A stretch of 13,319 nucleotides of DNA, taken from the NCBI GenBank assembly GCA_041486365.1, contig JBGPLH010000055.1, forward strand, positions 1 through 13,319, read 5' to 3'. The notes under the pieces are model-generated. The model was not told the DNA's origin. It searched no databases and was given only the letters and a program-made list of their open reading frames with translations. Below, piece by piece: positions 1 through 6,127 of this stretch. The DNA comes from JBGPLH01 sp041486365 [NCBI: Thermodesulfobacteriota bacterium] (GTDB taxonomy: Bacteria > JAUYMQ01). Made by a program: the position numbers and the translations under genes. Within the stretch, counting starts at the first letter, position 1. Each line of letters begins with the position of its first letter.

Positions 1-158
1 GGCTCGTGGCCCATGGGGTCGCGGAGGGCCTCCCGCAGGGCGGCTTCGGGATCGGCGAGGGCTGCGAGCGGCGGCGGCGCCTGGATCGTGCGGGTGCCCT
101 CGGGGAGGCGCACGTCGATCCGGGTATCGCCGAAGGCAATGGCCGCGGTCGGGCTCAT
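1..158 (-). CDS. LarA-type (DUF2088) nickel-dependent racemase family protein, N-terminal fragment
   Basis: Only the first 52 codons are in the window; the gene continues past the left edge. The peptide ends in LADPEAALREALRDPMGHE, which resembles the N-terminal signature of the LarA/DUF2088 family, where a 'LADPxAAxREAL..PIG' segment follows a short beta-rich start. Family members bind a nickel-pincer cofactor and racemise or epimerise lactate or other 2-hydroxy acids; the catalytic residues lie outside the window, so the substrate cannot be stated. The start ATG (158-156) overlaps the sirtuin stop codon as ATGA, which implies translational coupling and one transcript with the sirtuin. The LarA family call is fairly good; specific lactate racemase activity is not supported by this fragment. 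Confidence 0.7.
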   Translation of the reverse strand, partial: MSPTAAIAFGDTRIDVRLPEGTRTIQAPPPLAALADPEAALREALRDPMGHE

Positions 159-913
159 GAGGCCTTCTTCTCGACCCGACGGACGATCCGCGGCAGGACC
201 TCGGTCGCGGATCCGAGCAGTGTCAGATCCGCCACGCCCCCGGTGAGGTGCGTCGGCTCGAGGTTCACCTCGATCACGCGCGCGCCGCGCCGGTGGGCGG
301 TGATGGGGATGTCCCCGGCTGGAGCAACCTCCGCGGTCGTCCCGATGACGAGAACCAGGTCGGTGCGCAGGACCTGATCCTGCGCGCCGCGGACAGCCTT
401 CTCGGGAATCGGCTCGCCGAAGAGGACGACGTCGGGCTTGAGCACCGCGCGGCACTCGGGGCAGCGGGGCGGGAAGCGATCGGGGCGCATGGTGGTCCGC
501 GGGAAGGGGCCGTGTCCGGCCAGGCAGACCAGCCGTTCGCCGCTTCCGTGAAACTCGATCACCTCCTTCGATCCGGCGCGCTGGTGGAGACCGTCAACGT
601 TCTGCGTGATCACCGCGCGCAGCCTCCCCAGCTCCTCCAGCCGCGCCAGCGCCCGGTGTCCCGCGTTCGGCTCGCTTCCTTCAATGATCGCGCCCAGCTC
701 CCGCAGCATCTCCCAGACCCGCTCCGGATCCTCGATGAAGGCGTCGATGTGCGCGTACTCCATCGGGTCGTAGCGGTCCCAGAGCCCCTGGGCGCCTCGA
801 AAGGCGGGGATCCCGCTGTCCACGCTGATCCCCGCGCCGGTGAGCGCGATGGGGCGGTCGGCTGTCACGATGAGTCGCGCGGCTTCGTCGATCTCGCGCG
901 GGGAAACGATCAC
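155..913 (-). CDS. cobB: Sir2-family NAD-dependent protein deacylase (sirtuin)
   Basis: A 252-residue cytoplasmic sirtuin of usual bacterial length. It would remove acyl groups from protein lysines using NAD+, releasing nicotinamide and O-acyl-ADP-ribose. Visible motifs are GAGISVDSGIPAFRG (26-40, NAD loop), TQNVDGLH (103-110), the catalytic His in EFHGSG (H122) and a late Rossmann segment IGTTAEVAPAG (190-200) where most sirtuins read GTS. The zinc site is odd: the second pair is normal (C151-P-E-C154), but the first pair reads C130-L-A-G-H134 instead of CxxC, so His134 would have to act as the fourth ligand or zinc is lost. The start ATG has no clear Shine-Dalgarno but lies about 80 nt downstream of a strong promoter (1003-1031). 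The gene is followed by a LarA-type gene with a 4-bp overlap. Acyl preference cannot be read from sequence. Confidence 0.9.
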   Translation of the reverse strand: MIVSPREIDEAARLIVTADRPIALTGAGISVDSGIPAFRGAQGLWDRYDPMEYAHIDAFIEDPERVWEMLRELGAIIEGSEPNAGHRALARLEELGRLRAVITQNVDGLHQRAGSKEVIEFHGSGERLVCLAGHGPFPRTTMRPDRFPPRCPECRAVLKPDVVLFGEPIPEKAVRGAQDQVLRTDLVLVIGTTAEVAPAGDIPITAHRRGARVIEVNLEPTHLTGGVADLTLLGSATEVLPRIVRRVEKKAS

Positions 914-1002
914 GGGCGCGCTCGCGCGGCAATGGGGGGTATGGAATCGATGGGCTCGTCCAATCGGGATGACCGGAAAGTGGGGAGAATGCGCCCGGCC
1001 TC

Positions 1003-1031
1003 ATCCTAGGCATGCCCCCGGAAAGCGTCAA
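1003..1031 (-). promoter_or_regulatory. sigma70-type promoter for the sirtuin-larA operon
   Basis: On the minus strand TTGACG (1031-1026), a 17-bp spacer and TAGGAT (1008-1003) form a near-consensus promoter. The predicted transcription start is near 996, leaving a leader of about 80 nt before the sirtuin ATG at 913. It sits back to back with the amidase promoter, the two -35 boxes being about 27 bp apart. Confidence 0.65.
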
Positions 1032-1058
1032 GGCGCAATGGCGCCGGATCGGCGTGGC

Positions 1059-1087
1059 TTGAGGGGCCGGCGGGCTTGATCTAGGCT
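1059..1087 (+). promoter_or_regulatory. sigma70-type promoter for the Nit1-like amidase
   Basis: TTGAGG (1059-1064), a 17-bp spacer and TAGGCT (1082-1087). The predicted start is about 1094, so the leader would be only about 16 nt and would begin with the Shine-Dalgarno AAAGGAG (1094-1100), 9 nt before the ATG at 1110. Confidence 0.6.
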
Positions 1088-1109
1088 CGATCCAAAGGAG
1101 CCGATCACC

Positions 1110-1955
1110 ATGCGCATGCGGGTCGCCGCGATCCAGATGACGAGCACCGCCGACCAGGTCTCGAACCTCCGGCAGGCGGAAGGCCTGCTCGCGGAGGCCG
1201 CCGCGACGGACGCCGCCCTCGCCGCCCTTCCGGAGAACTTCTCCTGTCTGCGCTCCGAGGGAGATCCGCTCCCGAAGCCCGAGCCCTTCGCGCCGCCGGG
1301 TGACGAAGGGGGCGGCGGCGGGGTGACCGCATGGCTTCGCGATCAGGCGCGGCGCCACGAAATGTGGATCCTCGGCGGCACGGTTCCCGAATCGCTCCCG
1401 TCCGGCGCGGGTGACGCGCGCGTGTACAACACGAGCCCGCTCGTCGATCCGTCCGGACGCGTGACCGCGCGCTACCGGAAGATCCACCTCTTCGACGTCG
1501 CCATCCCGGGCGGCCCGATCCACGAGGAGTCGAAGACGGTCGCGCCCGGCGACGCCCTCGTGCTCGCCGGTACCCCCTTCGGCCCCGCGGGACTCTCCGT
1601 CTGCTACGACCTGCGTTTCCCCGAGCTGTACCGTGCGCTCGCCCTCCGGGGCGCCGGGATCCTCTTCGTGCCCTCCGCCTTCACCGCGCACACGGGCAAG
1701 GACCACTGGGAGCCGCTCCTGCGCGCCCGCGCCATCGAGAACGGCTGCTACGTCGTGGCCCCCGCCCAGGTGGGCCGCCACTCGCCCACGCGCGCGTCGC
1801 ACGGCCACGCGATGATCATCGATCCCTGGGGAACGATCCTCGCCCAGGCCCCCGACCGCCCCGCCGTCGTGCTCGCCGATCTCGACACGGACGACCTCGA
1901 TCGCGTGCGCCGCGCGATTCCCACGCTCGCTCACGTAAGGCGCGACCTGTTCTGA
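1110..1955 (+). CDS. Carbon-nitrogen hydrolase, Nit1-like (probable deaminated-glutathione amidase)
   Basis: A 281-residue member of the nitrilase superfamily. The Glu-Lys-Cys triad is visible: E42 in LPENFS, K124 in YRKIHLFD and C165 in GLSVCYDLRFPELYRAL. The segment RKIHLFDVAIPGG followed by ES-KTVAPGD (about 123-148) is typical of the Nit1/YbeM group, which hydrolyses the side product deaminated glutathione to 2-oxoglutarate and cysteinylglycine (metabolite repair). Length fits that family, and no signal peptide is present, so it is cytosolic. A glycine-rich insert (GDEGGGGG, 64-71) is unusual. The start is set by AAAGGAG (1094-1100) 9 nt upstream. The gene is divergent from the sirtuin and convergent with the Nudix gene, 30 bp separating the two stop codons. 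The superfamily is certain; the substrate is by family analogy, and related omega-amidases cannot be ruled out. Confidence 0.9.
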   Translation: MRMRVAAIQMTSTADQVSNLRQAEGLLAEAAATDAALAALPENFSCLRSEGDPLPKPEPFAPPGDEGGGGGVTAWLRDQARRHEMWILGGTVPESLPSGAGDARVYNTSPLVDPSGRVTARYRKIHLFDVAIPGGPIHEESKTVAPGDALVLAGTPFGPAGLSVCYDLRFPELYRALALRGAGILFVPSAFTAHTGKDHWEPLLRARAIENGCYVVAPAQVGRHSPTRASHGHAMIIDPWGTILAQAPDRPAVVLADLDTDDLDRVRRAIPTLAHVRRDLF

Positions 1956-1985
1956 TAGGGATCGGCGCGCGCCCCGCCCGCGTCG

Positions 1986-2621
1986 CTACTCTTCGCGTTC
2001 GGGAGCCTTGAAACCGTAGGCCAGCTCGAGAAGCTGGATCAGGATCTTTGCCGTGGCGCCCCAGACGACGTGGGGCCCGAGGTGGAAGAAATACGTCCGA
2101 TAGGGCTTTCCCTCGTGCTCCAGGCGAGCCGAGACGCGGAGCTTCTCGGGTTTCAGGAACGCCTCGAGCGGCGCCTCGATCATCTCGGCGATCTCGCGCT
2201 CGCTCACGCGGAACGGATAGGGGTGAGGAATCATCCCCACGTAGGGGGAGACGATGTAGTCGGTGACGGTCAGCAGGTCGTCCAGTTCCCCGAGGATCCG
2301 GACGTCCTCGGGCGCGAGTCCGATCTCCTCCTCCGTCTCACGCAGGGCCGTGTGCAGGAGGCTGGAATCCCCAGGGTCCCGGCGGCCTCCGGGAAAGGAG
2401 ATCTGGCCCCCGTGGGAGCGCATCTCCTCCGTCCGGAGGGTCAGGAGCACGTGCGGCGCGCCTCCCTTCTCGAAGAGGGGGACCAGCACGGCGGCGCGGG
2501 TCAGGCGCGGCCGACCCTGTCCGGCCTCCCTCCCCTCCGGGCGGAAGGGATGGGCCTCGGCGTCCTCGGGAATCACCCGTTTCGTCCGGCCCGCCAGCAC
2601 GCTCCCTATCCTGTGCTTCAC
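1986..2621 (-). CDS. nudL: Nudix hydrolase, NudL-type CoA pyrophosphatase
   Basis: A 211-residue cytosolic Nudix protein. The CoA-specific signature upstream of the Nudix box is present as LLTLRTEEMRSH and then GGQISFPGG (59-79). The Nudix box follows (G79 onward, ending RETEEEIGL at 94-102). Asp85 occupies the first acidic position where the general consensus has Glu, as is usual in this subfamily; E95, E98 and E99 are kept for metal binding. Such enzymes cleave CoA and its derivatives to 3'-phosphoadenosine 5'-phosphate and 4'-phosphopantetheine. The start is a GTG (2621-2619) chosen because GGGGGGA lies a few bases upstream on the minus strand; no better in-frame start is near. The gene transcribes away from the hairpin array and converges on the amidase. 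Substrate is inferred from the signature. Confidence 0.88.
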   Translation of the reverse strand: MKHRIGSVLAGRTKRVIPEDAEAHPFRPEGREAGQGRPRLTRAAVLVPLFEKGGAPHVLLTLRTEEMRSHGGQISFPGGRRDPGDSSLLHTALRETEEEIGLAPEDVRILGELDDLLTVTDYIVSPYVGMIPHPYPFRVSEREIAEMIEAPLEAFLKPEKLRVSARLEHEGKPYRTYFFHLGPHVVWGATAKILIQLLELAYGFKAPEREE

Positions 2622-3169
2622 GAAATCCCCCCGGGATTCCCACCCCCCGATGGCCTTCCACCCCCTAGCTCATCCACGGAAGAGGAAGGTTCTCCCGGTT
2701 CAAGGTTTGCGCTCAATCCTCCGATACACAGGGAAGAGCGGGGCCTCCCCCCTCCGGCCGGAGGTCCCGGGCGAAGCCCGGGCCGACAGGATTCTGCCGA
2801 AGGTTCCGGGCGAAGCGCGGGCCGACGGTAAACTGGTGGAGTGGACCCGGATTTTCTAGCACGCCAGCCGTCCCACGCCGTCTCCCGCCCGAAGGGCGGG
2901 CCGACAAGATCCGACCGGAGGTCCCGCGCGCAGTGCGGGCCAACAAGATCCGACCGGAGGTCCCGCGCGCAGTGCGGGCCGACAAGACCGGAGCTCCCGC
3001 GCGTAGTGCGGGCCGACAAGATCCGACCGGAGGTCCCGCGCGTAGTGCGGGCCGACAAGATCCAAATGGATGAGAGGTCCCGCCCGGGGGGGCGGGCCAC
3101 CAGGATCTCCAAAGGATCGGCGTGACCAGGTGGCCGGGCGCCGGCAGCTGCATTCAGGGGAGTCGTCTC
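2622..3169. other. Divergent intergenic region holding a hairpin array
   Basis: This 548-bp gap lies between the start of the Nudix gene (minus) and the start of the PilT-like gene (plus), so it must hold promoters for both, but no convincing -35/-10 pair is visible on either strand. The part from 2622 to about 2755 shows no recognisable gene or RNA. From 2761 to 3100 it is filled by the hairpin array described separately. The only clear translation signal is GGGGAG (3157-3162) in front of the PilT-like ATG. Confidence 0.7.
2761..3100. repeat. Array of eight short GC hairpins with a 39-bp period
   Basis: Eight copies of a core with 5' arm, 3-4 nt loop and 3' arm, followed by CC and usually GACAAG, then a linker GATCCGACCGGAGGT. 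5' arms begin at 2766, 2805, 2884, 2923, 2962, 2996, 3035 and 3079, giving steps of 39, 79, 39, 39, 34, 39 and 44 bp; the 79-bp step suggests one decayed copy. Arm pairs are CCCGGGC/GCCCGGG (copy 1), CCCGCCC/GGGCGGG (copies 3 and 8), CCCGCGC/GTGCGGG with one G-T wobble (copies 4-7) and an imperfect pair in copy 2. Loops are GAA, GCA, GTA or GGGG. Both arms change together while the linker stays nearly constant. The steps of 34 and 44 bp break any reading frame, so the array is not coding. No REP-associated transposase is in the window. Confidence 0.9.
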
Positions 3170-4318
3170 ATGGACAGGGAAAAGCTCAACCGTCTTCTCA
3201 GGCTCGGCTTCGAGAAGGGGGCTTCGGATATCCACTTCCAGGTGGGTTACCTCCCCCTCTATCGATTCAACGGGGACCTGATCGAGCTGAAGTACAAGGT
3301 CCTCGCCTCGGAGGACACCGCCGCGATCGCCGAGATGCTGATGGAGAGCGAGCGCAAGCGATTCGCCGAGGGGTTCAACGAGCTCGATCTCGCCTACGAG
3401 ATCCCCGGCGAGGGGCGCTTCCGCGTGAACATCTCCCGGGAGCGGCGCAACTACAACATCGTCCTGCGGGTCATTCCGCTCCAGATCCGTCCCTTCGACG
3501 AGCTGAACCTCCCCCGCGTCATCCGCGACATCACGAATCTCCGCCGCGGCCTCGTGCTGGTCACCGGCCCCACGGGCATGGGCAAGAGCACCACGCTTGC
3601 CGCGATGGTGCACCACGTCAACAAGACGCGGAAGACCAAGATCGTGACGGTGGAGGACCCCATCGAGTTCGTGTTCCAGCACGAGCGCAGCATCATCACG
3701 CAGCGAGAGATCGGCACCGACACCGACACCTTTGCCACCGCCCTGCGGGCCGCTCTGCGCCAGGATCCGGACGTGATCATGGTCGGCGAGATGCGCGACA
3801 TCGAAACGGTGGACACCGCCCTCAAGGCCTCCGAGACGGGGCACCTGGTGCTCAGCTCGATCCATACGAACGACGTCGCCAAGACGATCGGGCGGCTCCT
3901 CTCCTTCTTCCCGCCGGAGGAGCAGACGAGCGTGCGCATGCGCCTGGCGGACAACCTCATGGCCGTGATCAGCCTCCGGCTCCTCATGAACAAGAAGGAG
4001 ACGGGACGGATCCCCGCGGTCGAGGTGATGCGGATCACGCGGACGATCCAGGAGTGCATCAAGGATCCCAAGCGAAGCCACGAGATCGTCGATTTCATCG
4101 CGAAGGGACGATCCGACCACGGGATGCAGACTTTCGATCAACACGTGCTCGATCTGTACCGCGCCAACAAGATCAGCCTGCAGACGGCCAGGGCGGCCGC
4201 CACCAATGTGGCCGACTTCGAGACCCAGCTCACCCTGGAGGGGGAGACCACGCCGCCTCCGACCGAGGAACGGGACGGCGTCATGGTGCTCGACGACGAG
4301 ATCAACGAACGCTTCTAG
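3170..4318 (+). CDS. PilT-like type IV pilus retraction ATPase
   Basis: A 382-residue hexameric secretion-type ATPase of the PilT group, cytoplasmic, expected to act at the inner-membrane base of a type IV pilus. In order: N-terminal PAS-like domain with GASDIHFQVG (17-26), Walker A GPTGMGKST (133-141, Met where Ser is usual), Asp box VTVEDPIE (159-166), Walker B QDPDVIMVGEMRD (198-210), His box GHLVLSSIHT (224-233), and the PilT-like C-terminal GMQTFDQHVLDLY (318-330). The AIRNLIRE motif needed for retraction in classical PilT is not kept: the equivalent region reads TIQECIKD (292-299). An acidic tail ending VMVLDDEINERF extends past the usual end. The ATG at 3170 is chosen because GGGGAG lies 7 nt upstream; an in-frame GTG at 3122 lacks one. 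It leads the signalling cluster. It could be a PilT/PilU paralogue rather than the main motor. Confidence 0.9.
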   Translation: MDREKLNRLLRLGFEKGASDIHFQVGYLPLYRFNGDLIELKYKVLASEDTAAIAEMLMESERKRFAEGFNELDLAYEIPGEGRFRVNISRERRNYNIVLRVIPLQIRPFDELNLPRVIRDITNLRRGLVLVTGPTGMGKSTTLAAMVHHVNKTRKTKIVTVEDPIEFVFQHERSIITQREIGTDTDTFATALRAALRQDPDVIMVGEMRDIETVDTALKASETGHLVLSSIHTNDVAKTIGRLLSFFPPEEQTSVRMRLADNLMAVISLRLLMNKKETGRIPAVEVMRITRTIQECIKDPKRSHEIVDFIAKGRSDHGMQTFDQHVLDLYRANKISLQTARAAATNVADFETQLTLEGETTPPPTEERDGVMVLDDEINERF

Positions 4319-4384
4319 CCCGCGGATCCACGCGCCTCTTTCCGAGCCCGGCCGCCAGACGCCGGCAGCCGCCGCGAGACGACC

Positions 4385-6127
4385 TTGCCACCGACGCCGT
4401 CCCTGGACCTTACGACCCTGACGCGCATGCTCGATCACGCGTCCGTGGCGGTGATCCTCGCCGACGCGTCCGCCGCCATCTGCTTCGCGAGCCGGCCCGC
4501 CGGGCGCATGGCGGCCCGTCCCGTCGATGCGCTCCTCGGCCTGGCCCTCCACGACCTGCTCCCCGCCGACCGGCGGGACGCTTTCGCTGCCCGGTGGAAG
4601 GAAGCCTGCGCCGGGGGCGCGGTGGCCGGGGTCGAGACGGAGATCCAGCGGGCCGACGGCCAGCGGACCCTCGTGGAGATCGATCTCCTGCCGATGCCCA
4701 CCCCCTCGGGCGCCTGCGTGCAGGTGAACCTCCGCTCGCTGGCGGCGATCAGGTCGGCGCAGGCCCAGACCGAAGAGGCCGCGGCCGAGCTCGCCAAGGA
4801 GCGGCGCGCACAGGCGGCCTTCCTCGGGATACTCCAGCTTCTCAATGAATCGACGGACCCCGCCGCGATCCTGCGCGTGGGGTTGACGGACTCGGCCAAG
4901 GCCGTGGGCGCCCAGCTCGGATACCTCTACACGCTCGACGCGAACAGGGCGCCGCGGCTTGCGGCGCGGTACGCGCCGGGCGAGTCCAAGGGCCCGGCCC
5001 CGTCGGCCTGGGCGAAGGGCATAGCGGCCCGGGTCATCGAGACGGGGAAAGCTGCGATTCCCGATGCCGTCCCGGCAGACGCCGATCTCACGATCCGGAC
5101 GGGCCGGTGGGAGAAGCGGCCCACCGGCGTGGCATCCTTCCCGCTTCGCTTCCGCGACGATATCCGCGGGGTCCTCCTCCTCGCCGGACTCCGCCCCTTC
5201 GGCCCCGAGGACCTGCGGCTCATGCAGATCCTCGCCAACCAGATCGCCTTCGCACTCTCCAACGCCGAGACGCTGCGCAGCGCCCAGGCGATGGCCGAGG
5301 AACTGGCGGAGAAGAGCCGGCGCCTGGAGGGACAGAGCGACGAGCTTCTGCGCAAGAGCGAGGAGCTGTTCAGCCAGGACATCACGCTGATCAAGCAGCA
5401 GGAAGCCCTCGGCAAGATCGACAAGCTCAAGGCGGATCTCCTCGAGAAGATGTCCCGGGAGCTGCGCACGCCGCTGAACCGCATGATCTCCCATCTGATC
5501 GCCGTGCTCACCAACGATGAAGAGCGGATCTCCTCCGAGTCGGTGGAGCACCTCCGCTCGGCCCTCGGAGACGGGACCGCCTTCTCGCGCACGCTCTCGA
5601 ACCTGGTGGACCTGTGGCGGATCCGGGAGGGGCAGCTTCAGCCGGACTTCAAGCTCGTTCACTTTGAGGCGATCGTGGAAGAGGCGGTGCACCACGTGGC
5701 GCAGCTCGCGCGCGACCGGCAGGTGGACGTCATCCGGGACATCGAGGGGGTCACCGATCCGATCCGCACCGATCTTGCGAAGATCACCGAGGTGATGACG
5801 GAGGTGATCGGCAACGCGGTGAAGTTCACTTCCAAGGGCGTCGTCCGGATCACCGCATCCACCGGACAGGGATCCCTCATCTGCCAGGTGGTCGATACCG
5901 GGATCGGAATCGCGCCCGACGATATCGAGCACGTGTACGACGAGTTCTACCAGGTGGACGAATCGGGAGACCGGGGATTCCACGGCGCCGGCCTGGGGCT
6001 CTGCATTGCCAAGCGACTGGTCGAGCTGCTCCAGGGGACGATCACGATCGAGAGCGAGATCGGTGAGGGGACCACCGTCACGATCTCGCTGCCCGGGCAT
6101 CCCTCCGCCGAGGGGGCCCCGGCGTGA
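4385..6127 (+). CDS. Soluble PAS-GAF histidine kinase-like protein lacking the phosphoacceptor histidine
   Basis: 580 residues with no membrane segment. Domains: PAS (about 12-118), GAF (about 150-293), a coiled coil (about 295-345), a HisKA-like dimerisation helix pair (about 346-415) and a HATPase_c domain (about 425-572). ATP-binding motifs look complete: E473-x3-N477 (N box), DTGIGI (504-509, G1), GAGLGL (534-539, G2) and GEGTT (560-564, G3). The H box reads KMSRELRTPLN: R358 (codon CGG, 5456-5458) replaces the autophosphorylated histidine of the standard SHELRTPLN. It therefore probably binds ATP but cannot autophosphorylate in the usual way; H370 is the nearest histidine. The start is a TTG (4385), preferred over ATG 4427 because the ATG would clip the first PAS helix, but its ribosome site is weak. 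It lies 66 bp after the PilT-like gene and overlaps the next gene by 4 bp. No receiver domain is encoded nearby. Confidence 0.88.
   Translation: MPPTPSLDLTTLTRMLDHASVAVILADASAAICFASRPAGRMAARPVDALLGLALHDLLPADRRDAFAARWKEACAGGAVAGVETEIQRADGQRTLVEIDLLPMPTPSGACVQVNLRSLAAIRSAQAQTEEAAAELAKERRAQAAFLGILQLLNESTDPAAILRVGLTDSAKAVGAQLGYLYTLDANRAPRLAARYAPGESKGPAPSAWAKGIAARVIETGKAAIPDAVPADADLTIRTGRWEKRPTGVASFPLRFRDDIRGVLLLAGLRPFGPEDLRLMQILANQIAFALSNAETLRSAQAMAEELAEKSRRLEGQSDELLRKSEELFSQDITLIKQQEALGKIDKLKADLLEKMSRELRTPLNRMISHLIAVLTNDEERISSESVEHLRSALGDGTAFSRTLSNLVDLWRIREGQLQPDFKLVHFEAIVEEAVHHVAQLARDRQVDVIRDIEGVTDPIRTDLAKITEVMTEVIGNAVKFTSKGVVRITASTGQGSLICQVVDTGIGIAPDDIEHVYDEFYQVDESGDRGFHGAGLGLCIAKRLVELLQGTITIESEIGEGTTVTISLPGHPSAEGAPA

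Noticed and set aside
681-1934. Long minus-strand open frame across the amidase gene
   Set aside because: The plus-strand frame has the full nitrilase triad and a good ribosome site; this frame is its antisense shadow and also overlaps the sirtuin in another frame.
2761-3100. CRISPR array
   Set aside because: The segments between hairpins are nearly identical, not unique spacers, the unit is too short, and no cas gene is near.
2841-3125. Repetitive 13-residue peptides encoded in the hairpin array on both strands
   Set aside because: The 39-bp period makes repeats in any frame, but the 34- and 44-bp steps shift the frame between copies and there is no ribosome site.
3131-3152. A sigma54-like -24/-12 element before the PilT-like gene (TGG, then GC after 10 bp)
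   Set aside because: The -12 part lacks the TTGC core (it reads CGGC), so the match is no better than chance in GC-rich DNA.
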